Below, in pieces: positions 18,267 through 26,128 of a stretch of DNA of 64,000 bases. Position 1 is the first letter of the stretch. Every line of letters starts with the position of its first letter. The notes beneath the pieces are model-generated. The model was given only the letters and a program-made list of their open reading frames with translations, searched no databases and had not been told where the DNA came from. The translations under genes were made by a program, and so were the position numbers. Source of the stretch: Spongiactinospora sp. TRM90649 (GTDB lineage: Bacteria; Actinomycetota; Actinomycetes; Streptosporangiales; Streptosporangiaceae); NCBI RefSeq assembly GCF_029382225.1, contig NZ_JARLTC010000003.1:85231-149230 (forward strand). The letters run 5' to 3'.

Positions 18267-18962
18267 GTGAACCAAAGATCACCCGGAGGCGATCAGCACG
18301 CCTTACGCAGCGCCCTGATCACCGGTGTGGCCACCGTGCTCGCCGCAGGGGCGGGTGCGTTCGTCACCTGGATTCTCACCGGGCAGAATCCGGCGCCGCG
18401 GACGTCCGCGTCGGCCGTCGTGACGCGTACCGTCACGCAGACGGCCACCGCCACGGTCACCACCGTGGCGACCACCGGCGGGGCGGAGGCCGAGCCCTCC
18501 GCCTCCTCCGAGGAGGCCCCCTCGGGCGACTCTCTGGCGCTGACGAGCCTGAACTCCACGGGCGACGCCCTGGTCCAGGGCACCTGGACGCTGGCGGGCA
18601 AGAAGTACCCGAAGAGCCTCTCGACGTCCGACGTGTGCGGCAACGACTCGACGGTCGTCTACCAGTTGCCGCGCCCCTACCAGGCGCTCACGGCCACCGT
18701 GGGCCTCGACGACGAGGGCGGGCGGCGCGACGCGGGCGACGCCGTCAAGTTCGAGGTCTACGTCGATCTGGACGACGACCTCGAAGCCGACGAGAACGAG
18801 CAGGTGACCGTGGTCGCGGCCGAGTACCGCAAACCCGGGCGGATCAAGGCGCCGCTCAAGGGCGCGAGCACCGTGATGCTTCGCGTGAGCTCCGGCTCGT
18901 GCGTGCTGTCGCCCGCCGTGTGGGGCGCCCCGGCGGTGTCCGGGCCGGTCGGGACCGGGTAG
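18267..18962 (+). CDS. Membrane-anchored protein with extracytoplasmic beta domain
   Basis: 231 residues. One N-terminal membrane helix (about 16-36), a Thr/Ser/Ala-rich spacer (TVTQTATATVTTV) and a C-terminal domain of about 145 residues (SLALTSLN ... SGSCVLSPAVWG) with two Cys. The domain resembles NPCBM-type/galactose-binding folds attached to actinobacterial envelope proteins; this is a weak resemblance. GTG 18267 is preceded by a -10-like CACTACCCT at about leaderless distance. Function unknown. Confidence 0.7.
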   Translation: MNQRSPGGDQHALRSALITGVATVLAAGAGAFVTWILTGQNPAPRTSASAVVTRTVTQTATATVTTVATTGGAEAEPSASSEEAPSGDSLALTSLNSTGDALVQGTWTLAGKKYPKSLSTSDVCGNDSTVVYQLPRPYQALTATVGLDDEGGRRDAGDAVKFEVYVDLDDDLEADENEQVTVVAAEYRKPGRIKAPLKGASTVMLRVSSGSCVLSPAVWGAPAVSGPVGTG

Positions 18963-18986
18963 GACCGGTCACAGGAGCGGGACCGG

Positions 18987-19553
18987 TCACAGGAGCGCCT
19001 CGGCGATCAGGATCACGCCGAAGATCGCGAACGCGGCGGCGGCGCCGTACCTGATGAACCTCTCCGGCAGGTGCTTGCCGAGCATCCGGCCGACCACGAT
19101 GGCCAGGGCGTCGGCGGCGACCATGCCGACCGTGGAGCCGATCCAGGTGCCGAACCAGCCGTGCTGGGTGGCCAGGGTGATGGTGGCCAGCATCGTCTTG
19201 TCGCCCAGCTCGCTGAGGAAGAACGCGACGGTCACGGCGATCAGCGCGGACCTGGTGGTGCGCGACGCCTTGCTCGACTCCTCCTCGGTCAGCTCGTCGC
19301 CACGCAAAGTCCAGGCGGCGAAGCCGAGGAACGCCACGCCTGCCACGACGGCGATCGCGGTGGCCGGCAGGAGGTCACCGGCCAGCCCGCCGACCGCCAC
19401 GCTGATCAGGTGCACGACCGTGGTGGCGATGGTGATGCCGGCCAGCACGGGCCACGCCTTGAACCGGGTGGCGAAGGTCATGGCCATGAGCTGGCTCTTG
19501 TCGCCGAGCTCGGCGACGAAGATCACAACCAGGCTGATCCAGAACGCTTCCAA
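18987..19553 (-). CDS. TMEM165/GDT1 (UPF0016) family Mn2+ exporter
   Basis: 188 residues, almost wholly hydrophobic with six predicted helices in two halves. Each half has the signature E-x-G-D-K-[ST]: VAELGDKSQ near residue 15 and LSELGDKTM near 118. The family exports Mn2+ or Ca2+ across membranes. TTG 19553 with AGGAGAGG upstream was chosen because the longer open frame would translate the riboswitch. The preceding yybP-ykoY element strongly supports manganese efflux. Confidence 0.93.
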   Translation of the reverse strand: MEAFWISLVVIFVAELGDKSQLMAMTFATRFKAWPVLAGITIATTVVHLISVAVGGLAGDLLPATAIAVVAGVAFLGFAAWTLRGDELTEEESSKASRTTRSALIAVTVAFFLSELGDKTMLATITLATQHGWFGTWIGSTVGMVAADALAIVVGRMLGKHLPERFIRYGAAAAFAIFGVILIAEALL

Positions 19554-19619
19554 CGGGGGTGGCCTCTCCTGCGGCGCGGCCGGGCCGGAGGAGCGTGCAC
19601 CGGGGGAGCCGGGGCAGGT

Positions 19620-19760
19620 CTTCGGCCCGGCAGCGGTCGAATACGACACGTCTACCAGGCCGAAGGTCTCGTCCGCCCGCGACTGCGGGCCCGCGTGACC
19701 GGGCGCTGGGCGCCAGTGTGTCGATCACGCGATTGGGACTACTCCCCTTCGGTGTTACTG
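19620..19760 (-). promoter_or_regulatory. yybP-ykoY manganese riboswitch
   Basis: Reading the minus strand: CCGAAG, then the conserved AGGGGAGTAG (19748-19739) loop, and 70 bases on, GAGACC (19670-19665) followed by CTTCGG, which closes helix P1 with CCGAAG. This is the yybP-ykoY consensus. CTTCGGCCT (19665-19657) can alternatively pair with GGGCCGAAG (19628-19620), a hairpin exclusive with P1, giving an expression platform. It sits in the leader of the Mn exporter gene starting at 19553. Mn2+ binding should stabilise P1 and turn expression on. Confidence 0.88.
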
Positions 19761-19807
19761 GGAGCCTAACACCGCTCCACGAGCCGGTATTCCGGCCGTG
19801 AGAATGG

Positions 19808-20857
19808 TCACAGTGACACGCCGACGAGCACCGGCTCGTTGACGAGGGTCACGCCGAACTTCTCCGCGACGCCGTCGCGCACCTCTCTGGCCAGGGCGAG
19901 CAGTTCGCCCGCGTTGCCGGAGAGGTCGGGATTGGTCAGGGCGAGCGGGTGTTTACCGGAGATGCGGACACGCCCCGTGCCGTAGCCCTTGACGAACCCG
20001 GCCTGCTCGATCAGCCAGGCGGCGGGCACCTTCACCGCGCCGTCCGGCATCGGCCAGCGCGGATAGCCGACCGCGCGCAGCTCCAGTTCGGCGGCCTGCT
20101 CGGCGGTGAGCACGGGGTTGGTGAAGAAGGACCCGGCGCTGCGGGTGTCGGGATCGGCGGGGTCGAGGACCATGCCCTTGGCGCGGCGCAGCCCGAGCAC
20201 GGCCTCCCGGGCGTCGGCCAGCGGCACCCGTTCGCCCAGCGGCACGCCGAGGCGCGCGGCCAGCTCCTTGTAGGAGATCGGCCCGGACAGCGGCGAGCGG
20301 GCCAGCGAATAGGTGACCGACAGCACGACGTGGCGGGCCAGGTCGGCCTTGAACACGCTGTGCCGGTAGGCGAATCCGCAGTCGGCGGCGGCGAGGTCGC
20401 GCACCTCGCGGGTGCGGCGGTCGAGCACCCGCACGCCGGTGATCGTCTGAGCCACCTCCTGGCCGTACGCGCCGACGTTCTGGATCGGCGTGGAGCCGAC
20501 CAGGCCGGGGATGCCCGCCAGGCACTCGGTCCCCGACCAGCCCTCGGCCACGCCGCGGGCCGCCAGGGCGTCCCAGTCCTCGCCGCTCTGCGCGGTGACC
20601 AGCACCCGGTCGCCGTCGGTCACGACCTGAACGCCCTTGGTCGCCACCCGGACGGCCAGGCCGTCGAACCCCGCGTCGGAGATCACCAGGTTGCTGCCGC
20701 CCCCCAGGACGAGCACCGGCTCTTTCGCCGCGTCGGCGGCGGTGACCAGGCCGATCAGCTCCCCGGTGTCGCCCGCCTCGGCGAACGCGCGGGCCGCGCC
20801 GCCCAGCCCGAGCGTGGTGTACGGCCCGAGCCGCACCTCCGACAACCGTTCCGCCAT
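19808..20857 (-). CDS. murB: UDP-N-acetylmuramate dehydrogenase
   Basis: 349 residues, cytoplasmic FAD enzyme that reduces UDP-GlcNAc-enolpyruvate to UDP-MurNAc with NADPH in peptidoglycan synthesis. FAD-binding motif LVLGGGSNLVISD, then GIPGLVGSTPIQNVGAYGQEV, the conserved Tyr of YRHSVFK, and the catalytic Ser of SAGSFFTNPV with Glu near the C-terminus (LVNEPVLVG). ATG 20857. It is the distal gene of the rpmG-hadA-hadB cluster. Confidence 0.96.
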   Translation of the reverse strand: MAERLSEVRLGPYTTLGLGGAARAFAEAGDTGELIGLVTAADAAKEPVLVLGGGSNLVISDAGFDGLAVRVATKGVQVVTDGDRVLVTAQSGEDWDALAARGVAEGWSGTECLAGIPGLVGSTPIQNVGAYGQEVAQTITGVRVLDRRTREVRDLAAADCGFAYRHSVFKADLARHVVLSVTYSLARSPLSGPISYKELAARLGVPLGERVPLADAREAVLGLRRAKGMVLDPADPDTRSAGSFFTNPVLTAEQAAELELRAVGYPRWPMPDGAVKVPAAWLIEQAGFVKGYGTGRVRISGKHPLALTNPDLSGNAGELLALAREVRDGVAEKFGVTLVNEPVLVGVSL

Positions 20858-20903
20858 GCGTCACTCCCCAACCGGCCGGACGTCGATCAGGCCGTTGACC
20901 AGC

Positions 20904-22019
20904 CTAGGGTGTGCGGGCCCCGGGTTTCGAACGCAGCAGCCGCAGGACACGGTCGTAGGTGCGGTGGGACTCGCGGTCGCGGTAGGCGGGATCCACCTCG
21001 TGGTAGGCGCGGTGGCGCTCCTGGTGGACCGGCAGCGTGCCCTCGGGGACCACCAGGTCGCCGGGGAGGGTGAGGGAGAACTCCAGGTCGGCGTTGCGGT
21101 AGTAGCGGGCCCGGTCGCTGAGGCCGCCGGCGTCGAGGGCGGCGGCCCGCCGTACGGCGAGCAGGTAGCCCAGCAGGCCGCGTACGCGCCCAGGACCGGC
21201 CGGGTGCCACTCGCGCCCGTCGTCGCCGGGATCGACGCCCTGCCAGCCCGCCGCCGTGGCCCCGGCGTGGATCGCGTCGGCAAGCGGGGTGATCGCGTCG
21301 CCGTCCAGGACCGTGGAGGTCTCCATCATCACGTGGATCTCGGCGGTGTCGATCCGCATCAGCTTGGTGCGGCTGGCGCCCCAGCCCGCCGAGCCGGAGC
21401 GCCAGTGCGGGCGCTCGGCGACGTGGAATGCGGTGATCCGGCTGCCGTGCGCGTCGGCGAGTTCGTGCAGGACGGTTCCGGCGCCGTCGATGTCGCCCAG
21501 GTCAAGTGCGATGATCTTGGCGTCGGTGTAGGTGAGCAGCGCGTCCAGGCACCGGCGGACGTCGCCGGGCCAGCCGTCCACCAGCAGGCCGACCGTCACG
21601 GTCCCGGAGGGCGTCTTGGTGTAGCGCTCGCTGCCCCCGGCGCCGCTGATGGCCTCATCGACCCGCGAGGTGGCCAGGCTGGCGTCCCAGAGCACCTGGG
21701 CGGCCACCACGCCCTCAGTGCCGGGTCCGGACGCCTCGGTGGGCTCGCCGCCCTTCTCGGGCCCATCTGGCTCTTCTACGGGCTCCAGGCGCTCTCGCGC
21801 GGCTGGGACCGGGATCGCGGCGACGGTGGGCCACACCTCGAACGGCGGCTTGGGCGCCAGCTCGAAGCCCTCGGGGCCGCCGTCCCGCACGAGCCAGCCG
21901 GCCTGCTCGATCTGGCCGCGCAGCACGTCGGCCGAGGCGAAGTCGCGGTCGGCCCGTGCCTTGGCGCGCTGCTCGGCCAGCCCCCTGACGTGGGCCGGCG
22001 CCTCTCTCCGTTCGCTCAC
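20904..22019 (-). CDS. Glycosyltransferase-like protein with CysS-tail-like N-terminus
   Basis: 371 residues. About residues 14-55 (AEQRAKARADRDFASADVLR, GWLVRDGPEGFEL-like) closely resemble the tail of cysteinyl-tRNA synthetase. After a Glu/Pro-rich linker, residues about 120-330 start like a family 2 glycosyltransferase (TVTVGLLVDGWPGDVRRCL) and include a large acidic/His region, but I cannot locate a convincing DxD. Conserved with murB in related actinomycetes, to my recollection. Role unknown; start ATG 22019. Confidence 0.7.
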   Translation of the reverse strand: MSERREAPAHVRGLAEQRAKARADRDFASADVLRGQIEQAGWLVRDGGPEGFELAPKPPFEVWPTVAAIPVPAARERLEPVEEPDGPEKGGEPTEASGPGTEGVVAAQVLWDASLATSRVDEAISGAGGSERYTKTPSGTVTVGLLVDGWPGDVRRCLDALLTYTDAKIIALDLGDIDGAGTVLHELADAHGSRITAFHVAERPHWRSGSAGWGASRTKLMRIDTAEIHVMMETSTVLDGDAITPLADAIHAGATAAGWQGVDPGDDGREWHPAGPGRVRGLLGYLLAVRRAAALDAGGLSDRARYYRNADLEFSLTLPGDLVVPEGTLPVHQERHRAYHEVDPAYRDRESHRTYDRVLRLLRSKPGARTP

Positions 22020-22122
22020 CGCGCCACCATCCCCTTTCGCGCCTCGCGTGCCCCTGGGTGGGTTCCGGTACCGGCCCCTACCCGTACGGCACGGCGCTAA
22101 GCGGCCGCGCGGCCCGCTCCGC

Positions 22123-22551
22123 TCAGGCCAGCCGGACCACGGCGCGCGCCCTGGACAGCACGCGGGAGTCGCCCGAGCGGGCGGTCAGCGCCAGGACCAC
22201 GAGGTTGTCGTCGAGCTTCTTGTCGATCACGCCGCTGACGGTGATCGACGCGCCCTGGTCGTCGTCGGGGACGACCACCATCGAGGAGAAGCGCACCGAG
22301 TAGTCGACCACCGCGCCCGGGTCGCCCGCCCAGTCGGTGACGAACCGGCCGCCCTGGGCCATCGTGTACATGCCGTGCGCGATGACGTCGGGCAGCCCGA
22401 CGGTCTTGGCGAAGCGCTCGTTCCAGTGGATCGGGTTGAAGTCGCCGGACGCCCCGGCGTACTTGACCAGATCGACCCGGTGCACCGGGTAGTCCACGGC
22501 CTCGATCTGCTGCCCGGCCTCGACCTCGTCGTACTTGATCGTCGCGGTCAT
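22123..22551 (-). CDS. hadB: (3R)-hydroxyacyl-ACP dehydratase subunit HadB-like (MaoC fold)
   Basis: 142 residues forming a single hot-dog domain with the catalytic hydratase motif DFNPIHWNERFAKTVGLPDVIAHG (Asp and His at the start of this motif). It pairs with the catalytically poor HadA to dehydrate 3-hydroxyacyl thioesters in FAS-II. ATG 22551 is two bases after the hadA stop, so the pair is co-translated. Order rpmG-hadA-hadB matches mycobacteria. This organism need not make mycolates; a general fatty-acid role is inferred. Confidence 0.85.
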   Translation of the reverse strand: MTATIKYDEVEAGQQIEAVDYPVHRVDLVKYAGASGDFNPIHWNERFAKTVGLPDVIAHGMYTMAQGGRFVTDWAGDPGAVVDYSVRFSSMVVVPDDDQGASITVSGVIDKKLDDNLVVLALTARSGDSRVLSRARAVVRLA

Positions 22552-22553
22552 CG

Positions 22554-23003
22554 CTACGCCGCCCCTCCGCGCTCCACGATGGTGTTGTAGGTGGTGCAAA
22601 CGTGCTCGCCGTCCACCGTGGTCACGTCGCTCTGGACGGTCAGCACCTCGTTGCGCCCGATGCTGCGGATCTCGGTGATCGTGGACGTGCACACCAGCTC
22701 ATCGCCCGCGCGGACCGGCCGGGTGTACTCGAACCGCTGGTCGCCGTGGACCACCATGGCGTAGTTGAGACCCAGCTCCGGGTCGGACAGCGCCTCGCCC
22801 GCGCCCGCCAGGGTGAAGACGATCGGGAAGGTCGGCGGCGCGATGACGTCGGGATGCCCGGCCGCCTTGGCGGCCTCCCGGTCGCGGTAGACGGGGTTGG
22901 GGTCGCCGATCGCCGAGGCGAACTCCCTGATCTTCACGCGGCTGACCTCGTAAGTGGAGGACGGCGTGTAGGTCCGGCCGACGAAATCGCGGTTCAGGGC
23001 CAT
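22554..23003 (-). CDS. hadA: (3R)-hydroxyacyl-ACP dehydratase subunit HadA-like
   Basis: 149 residues, N-terminal MaoC-like hot-dog domain (FASAIGDPNPVYRDREAA, PPTFPIVF). The hydratase His is replaced in the DPNPVY segment, as in HadA, which supplies the substrate-holding subunit. ATG 23003 (MALNRDFVG) with AAGGAG 11 bases upstream was chosen over an upstream ATG. Directly followed by hadB. Confidence 0.85.
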   Translation of the reverse strand: MALNRDFVGRTYTPSSTYEVSRVKIREFASAIGDPNPVYRDREAAKAAGHPDVIAPPTFPIVFTLAGAGEALSDPELGLNYAMVVHGDQRFEYTRPVRAGDELVCTSTITEIRSIGRNEVLTVQSDVTTVDGEHVCTTYNTIVERGGAA

Positions 23004-23128
23004 CGTGCCCGGGGCTCCTTCTGGTTCGAGAAACGCCACTACCCGCCTACCGGTGTTCGGCATAGGCGGGTAGACGGGATCGCCTGTCGACGCCGCGAAC
23101 GCGGCGGATAGGGAGGGGCGCCGATCAA

Positions 23129-23147
23129 CGGCGGCGTGACGCCGCCG
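23129..23147. terminator. Hairpin between rpmG and hadA
   Basis: CGGCGGC (23129-23135) pairs with GCCGCCG (23141-23147) around GTGAC, just after the rpmG stop on the minus strand. Could terminate or attenuate rpmG transcripts before hadA. Confidence 0.5.
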
Positions 23148-23153
23148 CCCCGG

Positions 23154-23318
23154 TCAGCGGGTCTCGCGGTGCGGCTGGTGGCACTTGCAGTTGGGGCAGT
23201 ACTTCTTCAGCTCAAGCCTGTCCGGGTCGTTGCGCCGGTTCTTCCGCGTGATGTAGTTGCGGTGCTTGCACTCCTGGCAGGCCAGCGTGATCTTCGGCCT
23301 AACGTCGGTGGCAGCCAC
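23154..23318 (-). CDS. rpmG: 50S ribosomal protein L33, zinc-binding form
   Basis: 54 residues translated from GTG 23318: starts [17 protein letters not shown], basic throughout. Contains both zinc CxxC pairs (CQEC and CPNC), so it is a C+ L33; actinomycetes often carry a second, Cys-less copy induced by zinc starvation. Followed by hadA on the same strand and preceded by tRNA-Met, the conserved actinobacterial order. Confidence 0.93.
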   Translation of the reverse strand: MAATDVRPKITLACQECKHRNYITRKNRRNDPDRLELKKYCPNCKCHQPHRETR

Positions 23319-23397
23319 GTGGGAGTGCCTTTCTACGTCTGGGACGGGTGGACGGCCCGCACCGGCCGCTCTGTATGAGACGACTCGGCGTGGGTTG

Positions 23398-23471
23398 TAG
23401 CGGAGGCCGGACTTGAACCGGCGACACAGCGATTATGAGCCGCTTGCTCTGCCTGACTGAGCTACTCCGCC
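23398..23471 (-). tRNA. tRNA-Met (CAT)
   Basis: 74-nt cloverleaf: acceptor GGCGGAG / CTCCGCT with one G-U pair, D arm AGCTCAGTCAGGCAGAGC, anticodon loop with CAT, T arm GCCGGTTCAAGTCCGGC. Discriminator A, no encoded CCA. Lacks the initiator C1 mismatch features, so elongator Met or a CAT tRNA later modified to Ile is possible; Met is favoured. Confidence 0.93.
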
Positions 23472-24065
23472 TGGAGATCTGCGAAATCCAACGGCACCCA
23501 AGAATACCCGACCCGCGGGGGTGCAGCGCACGCGACCGCTCGGCACTAGGGGTGGGCCCCGGGTCCGACCGGCGGCATGAGCATCGCTGTACTTGCTTGG
23601 GCTCCTGGTGTTGGAGCGCTGGTCAGCCTACCAGGCGGCGGGCTCCCCACGCGAACGGGCCGGCGCTCGCGCGGATCACGCGTGCCGATCACACGATTTC
23701 TGCGGATCATGACAACCGACCCGCCCCAAGGGGCGTCCAACGACGCCGATGGTGATCGTGACCGCGACGGCGCACCTGGGGAGGGAGTCGGCGGACATTC
23801 GGTGCAAGGGGTAGTAGTCTCCTTGTTCTCGATACGCGGTCCCGCGCACCTCGGCAGGCACGACTGAAGGCCCCCGCCCGCGCTGGACGAGGGCCTTCAG
23901 GCCGTTTTGCGGCTGCACCGTTGCCATAAAGTTGCTATAAAAGCTGGATATTTCGCTTTACTGGCTAACATCCGTTTGTCGGGGTGCCCGCGACGACGGC
24001 TCAGAGTCACAGATTCCCTGTAGGCGCGCGAGCGCGCGCCCTCCCTCCCTCGATCAGGAGCATCG
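23472..24065. other. Intergenic region upstream of DUF4190-like gene
   Basis: 594 bases without a supported gene. It holds a perfect hairpin (TGAAGGCCC 23865-23873 / GGGCCTTCA 23891-23899) and then an AT-richer stretch (GCCATAAAGTTGCTATAAAAGC, 23926-23947) that looks like the promoter region for the gene at 24066. Confidence 0.5.
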
Positions 24066-24599
24066 ATGGCCCACAATGAAGGCCCTCCGCAGTACGGACA
24101 GTCCGGGCAGCCGCAGTACGGTCAGCAGCAGCCCGGCGGCCAGCAGTACCAGCAGCAGCCGCAGCAGGGCTACTACGGCGGCCCCGGCGGCGACGCCGGT
24201 CAGGGCTACTACGGCCCGCCCGGCGGCGGCGCGCAGCCGCAGAACGGCCTCGGCCTGGCGGCGCTGATCGTCGGCATCGTCGGCCTGGTCTTCGCGATCA
24301 TCCCGTTCACCTTCTGGCTCGGCGCGGTGCTCGGCATCGTCGGCATCGTGCTCGGCATCGTCGGCATGCGCAAGGTGTCGTCCGGCGCGGCCAACAACAA
24401 GGGCGCCGCCCTCACCGGTGTGATCACCGGCGCTCTCGGCCTCATCGTGGCCATCGTCTGGTTCGTCCTGGGCGTCCTGCTCGTCAACTCGGTCAGCGAG
24501 CAGACGCAGAACCAGCTCAACGAGCTGCAGAAGACCTCTGAGTGCCTGCAGAAGGCGCAGACCGCCGACGAGATGTCGGCCTGCACCGCAGGCTCCTGA
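24066..24599 (+). CDS. DUF4190-like membrane protein with Gln/Gly/Tyr-rich N-terminus
   Basis: 177 residues. The first ~58 residues are a low-complexity cytoplasmic tail rich in Gln, Gly, Tyr and Pro (repeats such as PQYGQ and GYYG). Then come two to three membrane helices (LGLAALIVGIVGLVFAI, LGIVGIVLGIVGM, and GVITGALGLIVAIVWF), the DUF4190 arrangement common in actinomycetes, and a short C-terminal tail with two Cys. AGGAGC precedes ATG 24066. Function unknown. Confidence 0.85.
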   Translation: MAHNEGPPQYGQSGQPQYGQQQPGGQQYQQQPQQGYYGGPGGDAGQGYYGPPGGGAQPQNGLGLAALIVGIVGLVFAIIPFTFWLGAVLGIVGIVLGIVGMRKVSSGAANNKGAALTGVITGALGLIVAIVWFVLGVLLVNSVSEQTQNQLNELQKTSECLQKAQTADEMSACTAGS

Positions 24600-24611
24600 C
24601 GCGGCTCTGAC

Positions 24612-24651
24612 TGCCCCCGCAGCTTGGGTATTTCCCCAGGTCGCGGGGGCA
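24612..24651. terminator. Terminator after DUF4190-like gene
   Basis: TGCCCCCGC (24612-24620) pairs with GCGGGGGCA (24643-24651), and CTTGGG/CCCAGG pair within the loop, making a long stem 12 bases after the stop. Confidence 0.75.
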
Positions 24652-24900
24652 TTCGCATGGAAATGGGCACTTTTGGGCGGCCGGGCCGCCCGGCGTTTTC
24701 CCAGGCAATCGTGACCCGGAATCCACCCCCGGCTGCCCTAAGATCCGGACAGGCCCTTTAACTGGGGTGATTTTGCTGCGGGAACAGTGCGGCCTCTCGT
24801 CTGCGGACGGGAGGCCGTTCCTGTACCGGCATGGGTGAAGTCACATGCGAAACGCCCAAATCCGGAACCGCCGGACCGAGCGTTTGATGGTGCGAAATGG

Positions 24901-24973
24901 AGCCCCCAAACGGAATCGAACCGTTGACCTTCTCCTTACCATGGAGACGCTCTGCCGACTGAGCTATAGGGGC
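24901..24973 (-). tRNA. tRNA-Thr (GGT)
   Basis: 73-nt cloverleaf: acceptor GCCCCTA / TGGGGGC, D arm AGCTCAGTCGGCAGAGC, anticodon stem TCTCC/GGAGA with loop ATGGTAA (anticodon GGT), T arm AACGGTTCGATTCCGTT. Discriminator T, no encoded CCA. In mycobacteria thrT and metT lie side by side before rpmG; here the DUF4190-like gene sits between them. Confidence 0.94.
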
Positions 24974-25042
24974 TGATCTCGCGGGACCCGTTCCGGCCTC
25001 GCGACACGAGTAACCATACACTCCACGCTCATCTGACGCGAA

Positions 25043-25372
25043 TCAGAACCGGCCGTCGTTTCCGGCCTCGGGCTCGCCGGTCCGGCGGGCTCCGCCGTCC
25101 GTCGCGCGGCCCTGGTGGTCCGCCCCGCGCGGACGTCGCGGCAGCGGAATGATCTCGCACAGGTCGGCGAGATCGACGTACCGCGCGACCTGCGCCACCG
25201 ACAGGCAGTCGGCCACCAGGTGACCGTTTCTGCGCAGCCGGAGAACCGGCCGCCCCGCCCGGACGGCACCGGTGATCTCGTAGCCGTCCGGCCCGACCCA
25301 TCGCCTCTCCACGAACGGACACACTAGGCCGAAGTCCCACTGGTTTCCCTGAACAACACGCGTATCGCTCAT
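25043..25372 (-). CDS. Hypothetical protein
   Basis: 109 residues. N-terminal two thirds is compact (CPFVERRWVGPDGYEITG, HLVADCLSVAQVARYVDLADLCEII) with two Cys; the C-terminal third is a charged, Arg/Gly-rich tail. No signal peptide or membrane segment. I do not recognise it. Codon bias is normal for the host, which supports coding. Confidence 0.6.
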   Translation of the reverse strand: MSDTRVVQGNQWDFGLVCPFVERRWVGPDGYEITGAVRAGRPVLRLRRNGHLVADCLSVAQVARYVDLADLCEIIPLPRRPRGADHQGRATDGGARRTGEPEAGNDGRF

Positions 25373-25404
25373 ACCGAACAGGTATGCGATTTCCCATCAG
25401 CGTG

Positions 25405-26028
25405 CTATCTGTCGTCTTTGAGTCGGTAGTAGCCGATCAGATCGTCCATGACGGTGACCTCGTCCAGCCGCACCTTGGTGCCGGTGCGCAACGCGTTGAT
25501 CATCCGGCCGCCGCCGACGTAGATGCCGGAGTGGTGGGTGCGGGCCCGGCGCTTGCTCAGCTTGCCGTAGAACACCAGGTCACCGGGGCGGGCCGCCTCT
25601 GGGGACACCCGCTGCATACGCCTGATGTGGTCATTGGTGGTGCCGCCGCCGAGCACGTCGTCGCCGTACGCGAGGTGGTAGACCCAACGGACCAGGCCGG
25701 AGCAGTCCAGGCCGACCGTCTCCTCCGCGGGGCACGGGCGGATCTTGCCGCGATAGCCGAGGCAGGTGCCGAGGGACGGCCCGGGACGCCGCGCGTGGCC
25801 GCCGCCCCAGGCGTAGGGGACGCGCCCGCCGTCCCAGCCGGGCAGCACCCGCCCCCGCATCACCGCCGTGGCGACGGCCACCACCCGGTTCGGGTCCACG
25901 TCGAGGTCCACCGGTTTGGCGAGAGGAACCGAGGCGACCGCGAACGCCAGCACCATGCCCACCACGAACGCGAGCCGGAGCGGCCGGTTTCGGCCGCCGT
26001 CGCACACGTATCGCCAGATTCCTCTCAC
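25405..26028 (-). CDS. NlpC/P60 family cell-wall peptidase
   Basis: 207 residues. A single N-terminal membrane helix or uncleaved signal (LAFVVGMVLAFAVASVPLA) leads a short linker and a C-terminal NlpC/P60 domain with catalytic Cys in GLDCSGLVRW, His in HHSGIYVGGG and the third polar residue in INALRTG. Hydrolyses peptidoglycan stem peptides (gamma-D-Glu-diamino acid bond is usual). Start GTG 26028 is tentative; an internal GTG is possible. Monocistronic, divergent from the two-component system. Confidence 0.88.
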   Translation of the reverse strand: MRGIWRYVCDGGRNRPLRLAFVVGMVLAFAVASVPLAKPVDLDVDPNRVVAVATAVMRGRVLPGWDGGRVPYAWGGGHARRPGPSLGTCLGYRGKIRPCPAEETVGLDCSGLVRWVYHLAYGDDVLGGGTTNDHIRRMQRVSPEAARPGDLVFYGKLSKRRARTHHSGIYVGGGRMINALRTGTKVRLDEVTVMDDLIGYYRLKDDR

Positions 26029-26128
26029 AGGGCGATTCTGCCGCCACGCGGGGCGGGACAGGCGGACCGGATCGACTAGTCTCACGAACAGATCGGCTCG
26101 GCGTCGTCGGGAGAGCTGCGGGGGAAAG

